From Candidatus Margulisiibacteriota bacterium (GTDB taxonomy: Bacteria > Margulisbacteria > Riflemargulisbacteria > GWF2-35-9): DNA of 64,000 bases. The stretch lies in the NCBI GenBank assembly GCA_028715625.1, contig JAQURL010000005.1, positions 1 through 64,000 on the forward strand. The letters run 5' to 3'. Position numbers and translations under genes: made by a program. Below are positions 55,101 through 61,964 of this stretch, one piece after another. Within the stretch, counting starts at the first letter, position 1. Each line of letters starts with the position of its first letter. The notes beneath the pieces are model-generated. The model was not told the DNA's origin. It did not search any database and was given only the letters and a program-made list of their open reading frames with translations.

Positions 55101-57975
55101 GAGTTTTGGCTTCAATGATTATTTCATCAGCTTCTTTTTTGGCTGATACTGTTTGCGTCTGGTTTTCCTGCTGGACCTTGGTTAACAATTCATCCACTTT
55201 ACTATAAGCATTGGTAATAAGTTCATCGGCTTCTGCTCTGGCAGCAGAGAGGATTTCCTTTTCTTTATCAGTAGCCCGGGCAAGAATACTGTCATATTCT
55301 TTTTGAGCGTCGCGGTTCAGGGCTTTTGTTTCATTTTTCATGGCTTGCAGCTCTGTTTTTAATAATTCTTTTTGTTCCAGAACCTTGTCAAGAATACTTT
55401 GAGCTTCATTCTGAGCAGTCTGAACAATTTTCTCGGCTTCCTGCTTGGCCATTGCTGCTTGTGTTTGATTGTCCTGCTGGACTTTGTTCATCAATTCAGT
55501 TGTTTTATTGTAGGTTTCGGAAATTAATTCATCAGCTTTGACTCTAGCCGCAGAGAGTATACCTTTTTCTTTGTTAGCAGCCTGGGCGAGAAGATTGTCC
55601 TGCTTTTCCTTTTGTTCCTGTGCCTTAGCCAGAATACTCTGAGCTTCATTCTGGGCAGCCTGAACAATTTTTCCAGCCTCCTCTTTGGCCAAAGCGGCTT
55701 GAACCTGAGTATCCTGCTGAACTTTGCTGAGCAGTTCGTCGACTTTGCAATAAGCACTGGTAATGAGTTCGTCGGCCTCAGCCCTGGCAGAGGAAAGCAT
55801 TACTTTTTCTTTCTCGGCAACCTGAGCAAGAAGATTGTCATATTCCTTTTGAGCGTCACGGTTCAATGCTTTTGTCTCATTTTTCATAGCTTGCAGTTCT
55901 GTTTTCAACAATTCTTTTTGTTCATTAGCCTTAGTCAGTATGCTTTGGGCTTCATCATGGGCAATTTGGATAATTTTATTGGCTTCCTGTTTAGCTAATG
56001 CCTCTTGAGCTTTATTGTCCTGCTGGGCTTTGTTTGTCAATTCTTCTGCTTTATGAAGAGCATTAGTGATTAGTCCATCGGCTTCAACCCTGGCCGAAGA
56101 AAGGATTTCTTTTTCTTTAACTACAACATCTTGCATCCGAAGATCAAATTCTTTCTGCGCCTGCTTGTGAAAATCCCTGGCTTCGGAAATAATCACCATC
56201 GATTCATCCTTGGCTTTTTGTAACAAACTGTTGGCAGCATCTTGAGCTGTGCCGGTTATTTCACCTGATTTTATTTTTTGTTCCTGGAAATAATTAGTCG
56301 CATTAGCCTTTATTTGTTTTGCCTCATTAATAATACTGTCAGCATTTTTTCTTGCCTCAGCAAGAATTTGTTCGGCTTCCTGATTGGCATTATTAATGAT
56401 TTGCTGTGAAACTTTGTTGAACTGTTTTATGTCTGTCTGGTTTTCAGTCTTTATTTGTTCTGCCCTGGCCATAACTTGTTGTGCTTCATTCATAGCTTTA
56501 GCTAAAATATTCTTGGCGTTATCTTTGGCTTCGTTAGTAATCTGTTCCGCGTCGGCTTTAGCCTGCACCAGGATATCTTTATAATCATCCTGAATTTTGC
56601 TTAAATTATCTTTCAAGTTATCTTTATGTAATTTTTGAAGAACTGTGTCCGCCTGTTTCTGGGCTTCAAGAATTATATTTTTAGCTTTCTGATCTGCTTC
56701 GGATATGGTTTTTTCAGATTGTTGCCGGGCTAATTTTTTAATTTCTTCGATATCGCTTAAGGCAAATTCTTTGATTTTTTGGACTTCCATATTCGCTTCA
56801 TCTTTTAATTTTGAGGCTATTTCCAGTACTTCATCCGCCTTAAGCTGTGCTTGCTGGGAAATGACTCTTGCCTGTTCCGAAGCCCTGGTCAATATTTCTT
56901 CCGCAGTAGCCCTGGCCTTGCTTGTGATTTCCATGGAACTTTGTTTTAATTCCTGCACATTTTGTTCGGTTAGCTGTTTGGAAGAAACAGCATTACTGAC
57001 TATTGATTCGGCTTTTTCATGAGCGTCTTTAATAATTTTTTCTGCTTCTTCTCTGGCTTTATTGATTATTTCATTTGTGTTTTGTTTAACCTGATCTATG
57101 TTTTTATTAGCGTTATCTTTGGTCTCTACAACATGGGCCAGAATAATGCCGGCTTCTTTTTCGGCTTGTTCTGTAATGAGCCGGGCTTTTTCATTAGCTT
57201 CAATAATAATTCGTTCGGATTCTTCTCTGGCCTTGCTTATTATTTCATTAGTGTTTTGCATAAGCTGGTCCATGTTTTTGTTAGCATTATCCTTGGCTTC
57301 CACAACATGGGATAAAATAGTATCGGCTTCTTTTTCAGCCTGTTCTGTAATAAGCCGGGCTTTTTCATTGGCTTCGGCAACGATCTCATTGGCTTCTTTT
57401 AAAACGAGATCTTTATATTGAGTGGCTTCCTCTATTTTTTTTGTTTTTAAATGTTCCAGTTCTTCATATGCTTTTTCAATAAATTTCAGAGTATAGGTTT
57501 GTGATTTATTTATAATATCATTTTGAACCAGAAGTACTTTGTCCGTTGCTGGCGATTCTTCCTGGCCATTAGCCGGAGAGCTTTGTTTAATGGTGTTTAT
57601 CTTAAGGGATAGTTTTTCATTGCGTAATCTGGCAATATCATTCTGCAACTCTTTCTGCAAACGCAGATATTCACTTAAAATTCTCTCCTGTTGTTCTTGC
57701 TGAACTTTAAAGTCTTCTCGCTTTTTAAGTTCAAAATTTTTAACTTTTTCCCTGGAGCTGTCCAGGCTGTTTTTTATAGTTTCAAGCTCCATGGCCAGTT
57801 TATTTTTTTCTTCGCGGGCTTTACGTAAATCGTCATCAATGCGTATTTTTTCTTCCTGGGATTTAATAAGCATTTGTATGGTTTCGGACGTATTTATTTT
57901 GTCAGAACCAGTTGTTTCTTTGTGAATAATTTTTATATCCGGATTAGATATGGTTTTTTGCGTTTTTTTCTTCAT
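52156..57975 (-). CDS. Giant hendecad-repeat coiled-coil rod protein (1939 residues)
   Basis: A 1939-residue protein that is nearly all coiled coil, rich in Ala, Glu, Lys and Gln, with recurring 'A-x-x-E-A-x-x-I-I/L-x-x-A' 11-residue (hendecad) patterns like those of Scy/FilP-type cytoskeletal proteins. Residues ~1-50 are less ordered and basic. Near-identical blocks repeat: 'EANEKARLITEQAEKEA' recurs 58 residues apart, and 'ARAEADELI' blocks recur 80 and then 102 residues apart. The last ~160 residues change to a heptad-like character and are homologous to part of the fliM-linked coiled-coil protein. No transmembrane segment is seen. It follows the FliF-FliG fusion gene by 141 bases and has its own candidate promoter. 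I infer a long cytoplasmic rod or scaffold; function unknown. Confidence 0.85.
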   Translation of the reverse strand: MKKKTQKTISNPDIKIIHKETTGSDKINTSETIQMLIKSQEEKIRIDDDLRKAREEKNKLAMELETIKNSLDSSREKVKNFELKKREDFKVQQEQQERILSEYLRLQKELQNDIARLRNEKLSLKINTIKQSSPANGQEESPATDKVLLVQNDIINKSQTYTLKFIEKAYEELEHLKTKKIEEATQYKDLVLKEANEIVAEANEKARLITEQAEKEADTILSHVVEAKDNANKNMDQLMQNTNEIISKAREESERIIIEANEKARLITEQAEKEAGIILAHVVETKDNANKNIDQVKQNTNEIINKAREEAEKIIKDAHEKAESIVSNAVSSKQLTEQNVQELKQSSMEITSKARATAEEILTRASEQARVISQQAQLKADEVLEIASKLKDEANMEVQKIKEFALSDIEEIKKLARQQSEKTISEADQKAKNIILEAQKQADTVLQKLHKDNLKDNLSKIQDDYKDILVQAKADAEQITNEAKDNAKNILAKAMNEAQQVMARAEQIKTENQTDIKQFNKVSQQIINNANQEAEQILAEARKNADSIINEAKQIKANATNYFQEQKIKSGEITGTAQDAANSLLQKAKDESMVIISEARDFHKQAQKEFDLRMQDVVVKEKEILSSARVEADGLITNALHKAEELTNKAQQDNKAQEALAKQEANKIIQIAHDEAQSILTKANEQKELLKTELQAMKNETKALNRDAQKEYDNLLAQVAEKEKVMLSSARAEADELITSAYCKVDELLSKVQQDTQVQAALAKEEAGKIVQAAQNEAQSILAKAQEQKEKQDNLLAQAANKEKGILSAARVKADELISETYNKTTELMNKVQQDNQTQAAMAKQEAEKIVQTAQNEAQSILDKVLEQKELLKTELQAMKNETKALNRDAQKEYDSILARATDKEKEILSAARAEADELITNAYSKVDELLTKVQQENQTQTVSAKKEADEIIIEAKTQAENILGSAKTDAQNIIDKAELQKNQLKAELQELKQESKNIIKTAQKEAEDKAKEILETATKKADFIIDNANLVKAEAEGSAQLLKDEAMQISAQANMSSGKMVDDACAKADQIIQAAQKDVQLISMKAEQARLDVEKVVSKKLLEADNILTKAKQDAKSVLEDANKVKQQTEANKRHFQKEFQQIINSAKAEADSILAVAQGKSAVIISNAQNEAEAIINRTLKQKEDYKQEVQKWKDDARQVSAEANLEADRILKNAGIQANELVELAQKKAEYIHNSAIQLKAGAESDAQFLKNDAEQINKQATLDAERMLADATKNSSALIYEAQLEAERIMEKARIAVKEYEKEAEITVEQAEQFRIETDQKMREAEIKAKELLENAQDQAEQLLVNAHQKASLIISIAEKTKKSAELQTQKNIAESQRKADKIINEATQKKMEMGKDVQQMQAECEQTIDFANSEAERIKLEAAGTSKVILINAQKQADEIIDNAEINRKNGEKELLQLKESILKDIEEIREISTNTADQLIVAARLEADHIKAKAQTLIHEAELESNNILNETRVEADKISSDAKDIARDYLKEAEKDAESIIKNSKKHKQEIEEVLRQQKQSALTEIEQLKKMAIEQSEQIINQAKDNATGMVSQAKQQAKQMIKDAEKENELEKSKMEKEASEIITKAEIEAKNILEKSNVKAFALIEEAQNKAEKIQEASTAIKNNIENKARFEADKILQEALQKKQKLEEKAEEKAKEIETKSVKKLEEIAQLQEKNEFDSKKIIEKAEEKAKKIEMENLEKIAQLKEMSLADVEIIKNKTQQEIVQLNTQKEAVMNDYNNTVRKLLISLSKQKIIYTQKMEQVKKHFEGQIFELREQYLAIQNDYEKNLQTMKEQSQKDVEKLKVVFEPDKDQIKETYVQQLATIKKSFDSHLQNKDKEYKVLLARKQQVFENKQNLFENKLGDIQSNFKNQLENLQAQYQVEINKIYN
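55260..56110 (-). repeat. Near-identical DNA blocks inside the rod gene, 546 bases apart
   Basis: The segment encoding 'ELLKTELQAMKNETKALN' with its flanks is present around 55313-55380 and again around 55859-55925, exactly 546 bases (182 codons) apart. A shorter relative lacking a 22-residue insert lies between them. A second pair, 58 codons (174 bases) apart, is at 57181 and 57355. The sequence similarity at DNA level points to recent duplication or gene conversion within the gene. Confidence 0.8.
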
Positions 57976-58002
57976 AAAGAAAATCTATCCCCAACGTTTA
58001 AT

Positions 58003-58043
58003 ATTATATCTGGGTTAATGTTTATAGTCTATCAATTGATAGA
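58003..58043 (-). promoter_or_regulatory. Candidate promoter with overlapping palindrome ahead of the rod gene
   Basis: On the minus strand TAGACT (58031-58026) and TATAAT (58008-58003) are 17 bases apart. A perfect 16-base palindrome, TCTATCAATTGATAGA (58028-58043), overlaps the -35 box, where an operator would sit. GGGG at 57992-57989 may serve as a weak ribosome-binding site. This would let the rod gene be controlled separately from the FliF-FliG fusion gene upstream. Confidence 0.5.
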
Positions 58044-58116
58044 TTTTTTCTTCTTTTTTCAGTGGACAGAAAATGTATATTTTTTTACAGAAAAATTTCG
58101 GACATTCATTTTGTCT

Positions 58117-59967
58117 TTACATATTTTTGAACAGAGCGTCAATTTCGTCCTGGTTCATTTTCGCGTTGTCCACGCCGAATTCTTTTTGTTTGATACTGAT
58201 GCGTCCCATTTTATTTAAGGCTTTTGCTGTTTTTATCAGGTAATCTTTGGCATTAGCCAGCTCAACTTCAGTAAAATTGTCTTTTCTTAAAGAAATTACT
58301 TCTTTGACCATGGCTTGAAGACCTGGAGCGAGCCCGCTGATCATGGTGTTGCGTTCATCTTCCGGAAATGATATCAGGCACATGGCCAGTAAGTTGGGAT
58401 CAAGCTCCATAAATACCTTGGTTAAATCTTCTTTGTTAAGGGATAAAACATCCTCGAAAAGAACAATCATGTCACGGATTTCAGCCAGTACATCCGGATG
58501 TTTTTCGTGCAGGGCCATGGTCAGTTCTGTTTTCTTTTCCGTAGGGAATTTGTCCAGCAACGGTAATACAGCGTGTTTCCCTCCGATAAGACAGGCAACT
58601 TTTTCTTTGTAAGTTTTTTCCAGCTCTTCAATATCTTTGGCAGGATATTCAATTTCGTAAGTCAGAAAAGGAATAATGTCCGTTTGTTCTTCGGTATCGA
58701 ACCTGGAAAAAATTACACTACCCAGATGGCTTGGCAGATAGGAGATTATTATAGCTACTTTTTGCCAGAATAAATCCTTATTAGGGTCATCAGCAGGAGG
58801 TTTGTCCCTTTCCAGCAAATAGGCAAGTTTGAGAATATTGCCTTCATTAACAAATTCAAAATAATCTCTGGTGCCGGCATCTTGTTTTATAGTGATTTCA
58901 TCGTCAAAACCTTTGGTTGCAGCGTCAACGTTAATGCTGCTATTTGCTATTTGCGACGACATGCCACTCCCCCCGCCGCCGCCATAACCCCCACCACCAC
59001 CACTGCTTGATTCTTTAGCGCTGCTTTCAGCTACGGTGGTAGCAATCCCGCTGGCGCTTTTTGCCAGCATAAACATAGCCAAGGCAACACCGGCAATTGT
59101 TAGGATTAGCAATATTCCCAAACCGATAAAAATGAGCTCTTTTAGTTCCAATTTATTTGCGGATGAACTTTTTTTATTAACCAGTGTACTGATAAATTCT
59201 TTAGAAGACTTGATTTCATTTTTAAAAAATTCTATGTTCTGATTATTTTCCACGGAACTTGCCTCAGCCTGTCGCATGCTGTTTTCTATAAGCAATTGAA
59301 ATTTTTTGTCACTGTCATTCATTAAAACCGTATTCATGTCGGCATTATTTTTAAGAATTTCCTTGATACTATCCAGGAATTTGGCATCAGCCTTACTTGT
59401 ATCATTTTTTTCAGGTTGGTAGAAATTTTCTTTATACAACTGAATTGTACTGTTCCGATACAAATCAAAGTCCAGCCAGCTTTTGATTTTTTTCAGGACC
59501 TCATCCTCATTTTTTATGGAAGAATTTAGCCAGACAGTAACTTCATAATGGCTAAAAATATAGACATTTTGAATATTGGACTTGGCAATTTGTTTAATTG
59601 GGACTCCAGGTAAAAATAATGTTTGGACACGCTGCGCGTTTTGGTTATTTACTTTCACCCGGACTTTAATAGCCACAATAACCTGATTTATTCCGAATAT
59701 TTTATCCAGCAGATTTTGCAGGTCTTTTTCTTTGATCTGTTGATAGGAAAGAATTTCCGAACTGGAGTTAAATTCCATTTGTGTATTTTTTTCAGTATTC
59801 ATAGATAAGATTTCTTCGGTATTTGTTTTTACAATATTGGACACGGGAAATTCTTTATTAAAATTTATGTCAGGATTTTCCTCACAAATGCTAACACTTG
59901 AAAATAGAAGTAAAAGAATAAGCATGACCCGGCGAGAAAATTTTGCTAACAAAGTTTTTTTACACAT
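58117..59967 (-). CDS. FliF-FliG-like membrane fusion protein with C-terminal CheY-docking-like motif
   Basis: A 616-residue protein. Residues 1-27 form a signal peptide or first membrane anchor. Residues ~75-185 resemble the last periplasmic (ring-building) part of FliF, with 'LQNLLDKIFGINQVIVAIKV' and 'KKIKSWLDFDLYRNSTIQLY'. The FliF N-terminal ring domains are absent. A transmembrane helix spans ~279-303 and a Gly-rich hinge ~322-334. Residues ~370-505 match FliG armadillo domains ('IIISYLPSHLGSVIFSRF', 'DVLAEIRDMIVLFEDV') and ~506-592 the FliG C-terminal domain. The last 12 residues, 'MNQDEIDALFKN', look like the FliM/FliY motif that binds CheY-P. It starts one base after the TPR gene and lies between that gene and the rod gene. 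It may form an MS-ring/rotor in one chain. Domain assignment is by eye. Confidence 0.72.
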   Translation of the reverse strand: MCKKTLLAKFSRRVMLILLLLFSSVSICEENPDINFNKEFPVSNIVKTNTEEILSMNTEKNTQMEFNSSSEILSYQQIKEKDLQNLLDKIFGINQVIVAIKVRVKVNNQNAQRVQTLFLPGVPIKQIAKSNIQNVYIFSHYEVTVWLNSSIKNEDEVLKKIKSWLDFDLYRNSTIQLYKENFYQPEKNDTSKADAKFLDSIKEILKNNADMNTVLMNDSDKKFQLLIENSMRQAEASSVENNQNIEFFKNEIKSSKEFISTLVNKKSSSANKLELKELIFIGLGILLILTIAGVALAMFMLAKSASGIATTVAESSAKESSSGGGGGYGGGGGSGMSSQIANSSINVDAATKGFDDEITIKQDAGTRDYFEFVNEGNILKLAYLLERDKPPADDPNKDLFWQKVAIIISYLPSHLGSVIFSRFDTEEQTDIIPFLTYEIEYPAKDIEELEKTYKEKVACLIGGKHAVLPLLDKFPTEKKTELTMALHEKHPDVLAEIRDMIVLFEDVLSLNKEDLTKVFMELDPNLLAMCLISFPEDERNTMISGLAPGLQAMVKEVISLRKDNFTEVELANAKDYLIKTAKALNKMGRISIKQKEFGVDNAKMNQDEIDALFKNM

Positions 59968-59968
59968 A

Positions 59969-60943
59969 TTAATCTTCCAGGGTTTGCAGGAAGTAGATTA
60001 TTTCCTGATTGTTGGGCTGATAATGTAAAACTCTTTTCCAATATTTTTTGGCCCGTTCATAATCCTGTAACATATAATAGATTGAGCCTTTAAGCGACAG
60101 TGCTCCGGTATGCGTTGGATCTTCTTTTAAAATAAGGTTACATTCTTCTATAGCCAACCAATACTGTGATTCATAAAAATATAACAGGGCTTTATTCAGA
60201 CGTTTGGTGAGCAGGTCAAGTGATTCATTGGATAAATCTTCATAGAGTTGCTGATATTCGGTATCTTTTTTAGTGGCAACCTCCCAGAACATATCTATGA
60301 AAAAACGATTACGGTTATAATATGAACTTAGTTCAATTTTATCCAGCGACTTGGTGTTGCCCAACACAAAATCACTTACAGCCGATCCGACAATGTTTCT
60401 TTCTTTTTTCACCAGATTTTTTTCATAATTTTTTACTTCTTTTTCAATGTTGGGATTCTTTTTTAAAATCAGTATGAATTTTTCTCTGGTCAGCAGATCG
60501 TTATTCCCGTTGAAGCTGCTGAAATCTGTATCAGGGAAAAAGTTTTTTAATATTTTTATGGCAGCATTGATAGAAACCGGAGCTAACGGATCGGAAATTG
60601 TTCCATCAACAAATTTCTGTTCGATGGCGGTCTGCACGTAGGGAAAAGCACTCAGTTTACCGGTTATTGTAGATATATAGGGAATTTTGGCAGTAAAGTT
60701 GGGGGTCAGATTATTCATGACCATACCGATCAGCGCCACCTGGATTGCGTTTAAATGCGCGTTAAGCTGAAAAGTATTGTCTGTAAAAAGAGGCAAATAA
60801 TTGTTGCCGGCAAAATATTGGATGTCATTATAATATGTGTTGTTTGCGCTGACATCTGCGACATCCAGAGAAAAAACAGGGCATGTTTGAAAAAAAAGGA
60901 TAGCGGTACATACTATTGATATAATAATTCGTTTTTTAAAAAT
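59969..60943 (-). CDS. Secreted TPR protein, inferred ATT start
   Basis: A 324-residue protein if translation starts at ATT (60943). A TTG at 60796 is the first usual start codon, but the 49 codons before it continue the frame and spell a textbook signal peptide (MFKKRIIISIVCTAILFF, cleavage near 'CPVFS'). AGGGG lies seven bases before the ATT, and a stop codon three codons upstream excludes a longer frame. The mature part has an unassigned N-terminal region (~residues 30-230). At the C-terminus are two to three tetratricopeptide repeats, with 'ALLYFYESQYWLAIEECNLI' split across 'ALSLKGSIYYMLQDYERAKKYW' (residues ~255-320). TPR proteins in the periplasm often assemble motor or secretion parts. 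It is one base upstream of the FliF-FliG-like gene, so the two are coupled and probably interact. Confidence 0.8.
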   Translation of the reverse strand: MFKKRIIISIVCTAILFFQTCPVFSLDVADVSANNTYYNDIQYFAGNNYLPLFTDNTFQLNAHLNAIQVALIGMVMNNLTPNFTAKIPYISTITGKLSAFPYVQTAIEQKFVDGTISDPLAPVSINAAIKILKNFFPDTDFSSFNGNNDLLTREKFILILKKNPNIEKEVKNYEKNLVKKERNIVGSAVSDFVLGNTKSLDKIELSSYYNRNRFFIDMFWEVATKKDTEYQQLYEDLSNESLDLLTKRLNKALLYFYESQYWLAIEECNLILKEDPTHTGALSLKGSIYYMLQDYERAKKYWKRVLHYQPNNQEIIYFLQTLED

Positions 60944-61081
60944 GTTTTATCCCCTATAATGTCGTCAAACATAAACATTCCGGGCTATCCGGCACGTGCT
61001 AAAAAATACCTGTTCCCTCTTAAGGACTTTAATTCTATTCTAATAAAAGATTGCTAGAAGTTCAACAAAAGCACGAAAAAC

Positions 61082-61438
61082 CTAGGATGTTAACTTATTA
61101 ACCAGAGTAATGAGCTTTTCTTCGTCAAAAGGTTTAACCAGAAAATTTTTAGCGCCATTTTGTAAGGCGTCCATGATAGTTTTTTGCTGGGACTCATTGG
61201 TGAGCATCACGACTTTTGCATTTCTATTTATTTTAATGATTTCTTTCAAAGCAGTTAATCCGTCCATTTCAGGCATGTTCACATCCATAAACACCATATC
61301 CGGGTTTTCACTTTGAAACATTTGAATACCGTTAGCCCCATTTACAGCTTCCAAAATGGTATGACCGATCGGCCCCAAAATATTTTTTATACGCATGCGA
61401 ACAAAAGAAGCGTCATCAATAACAAGTACTTTGGCCAT
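61082..61438 (-). CDS. cheY: Single-domain response regulator, CheY type (copy 1)
   Basis: A 118-residue stand-alone receiver domain. 'VLVIDDASFVRMRIKN' has the acidic pair, 'MVFMDVNMPEMDG' the phosphorylated Asp (about residue 52), 'VVMLTNES' the conserved Thr and 'FLVKPFDEEKL' the conserved Lys. It should carry the signal from a CheA kinase (not in this window) to a motor switch, either FliM or the FliF-FliG-like protein encoded downstream. The two CheY copies here share the pattern 'MAK-x-LV-x-DDASF-x-R' and are paralogues. It has no Shine-Dalgarno sequence and probably a leaderless mRNA. The 138 bases between it and the TPR gene (60944-61081) hold no supported gene. Confidence 0.92.
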   Translation of the reverse strand: MAKVLVIDDASFVRMRIKNILGPIGHTILEAVNGANGIQMFQSENPDMVFMDVNMPEMDGLTALKEIIKINRNAKVVMLTNESQQKTIMDALQNGAKNFLVKPFDEEKLITLVNKLTS

Positions 61439-61444
61439 TTTTAC

Positions 61445-61453
61445 ATTATATCA
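61445..61453 (-). promoter_or_regulatory. Extended -10 promoter of cheY copy 1, predicted leaderless
   Basis: Read on the minus strand, TGATATAAT is a perfect extended -10 ending six bases before the ATG at 61438, placing the transcription start at or next to the A of ATG. It is the same nonamer as found in front of the cysE-like gene. No ribosome-binding site is present. Confidence 0.55.
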
Positions 61454-61455
61454 TA

Positions 61456-61809
61456 TTAAAGCAGTTCATTAAGGCAGCTGATAATTTTTTCATCATCAAA
61501 AGGTTTGGCAATAAATTTTTTGGCTCCGCATTGAATGGCTTCCATAATTCTTTCTTGTTGAGCTTCATTGCTAAGCATTATTACTTTTGCAGATTTATCA
61601 AAATCGATTATTTCTTTTAAGGCTTCAATTCCATTCTTAACAGGCATGGTAATGTCCATAAAAACAATTTGTGGTGAATCTGATTTATATTTTTCTACTG
61701 CTATTTGACCGTTTTCAGCTTGAATAATTTCATGTCCGGATTTTTTTAACATATTTGCAATCTTAATTCGCATGAAGGAAGCATCATCAACGACAAGTAT
61801 TTTAGCCAT
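61456..61809 (-). CDS. cheY: Single-domain response regulator, CheY type (copy 2)
   Basis: A 117-residue receiver domain with 'ILVVDDASFMRIKIAN', the phosphorylatable Asp in 'IVFMDITMPVKNG', Ser in the switch position ('VIMLSNEA') instead of Thr, and Lys in 'FIAKPFDDEK'. It is the first gene of the minus-strand run that leads to the TPR, FliF-FliG-like and rod genes, and it is divergent from motA. Copy 1 follows after 17 bases but with its own -10 box. Two CheY proteins in one locus suggest either a signal and a phosphate sink, or two targets (FliM and the FliF-FliG-like tail); this is an inference. Confidence 0.92.
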   Translation of the reverse strand: MAKILVVDDASFMRIKIANMLKKSGHEIIQAENGQIAVEKYKSDSPQIVFMDITMPVKNGIEALKEIIDFDKSAKVIMLSNEAQQERIMEAIQCGAKKFIAKPFDDEKIISCLNELL

Positions 61810-61818
61810 ATAAATACT

Positions 61819-61847
61819 ATGCTACAACAAAGCTTTCTGCCATACAA
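61819..61847 (-). promoter_or_regulatory. Candidate promoter of cheY copy 2
   Basis: On the minus strand TTGTAT (61847-61842) and TAGCAT (61824-61819) are 17 bases apart. The -10 box ends nine bases before the ATG at 61809 and no Shine-Dalgarno sequence is present, so a leaderless or nearly leaderless mRNA is predicted. Confidence 0.35.
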
Positions 61848-61910
61848 GGACAGAATGATATTAATATACCAGAAAAAAATAATGTTTCGGCGGAAAGCCG
61901 TCAGGGAATT

Positions 61911-61939
61911 TTGACTCATGTAACATATTGAAATAGAAA
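61911..61939 (+). promoter_or_regulatory. Candidate promoter of motA-motB
   Basis: TTGACT (61911-61916) and TAGAAA (61934-61939) are separated by 17 bases. A strong ribosome-binding site (GGAGGGGG, 61952-61959) and the motA ATG at 61965 follow. A small GC-rich hairpin (CGGC...GCCG near 61888-61900) lies just upstream in the shared divergent region. No flagellar sigma-28 type promoter is visible. Confidence 0.45.
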
Positions 61940-61964
61940 CAATAGATTTTCGGAGGGGGACGAT

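Noticed and set aside
60959-61057. 32-residue plus-strand ORF in the gap between cheY and the TPR gene
   Set aside because: No ribosome-binding site; it faces the surrounding operon and overlaps only leader DNA of the TPR gene.
61810-61964. Cyclic-di-GMP riboswitch or sigma-28 promoter in the cheY-motA divergent region
   Set aside because: The small GCCG hairpin is there, but the conserved riboswitch core and the TAAA...GCCGATAA promoter pattern are absent.
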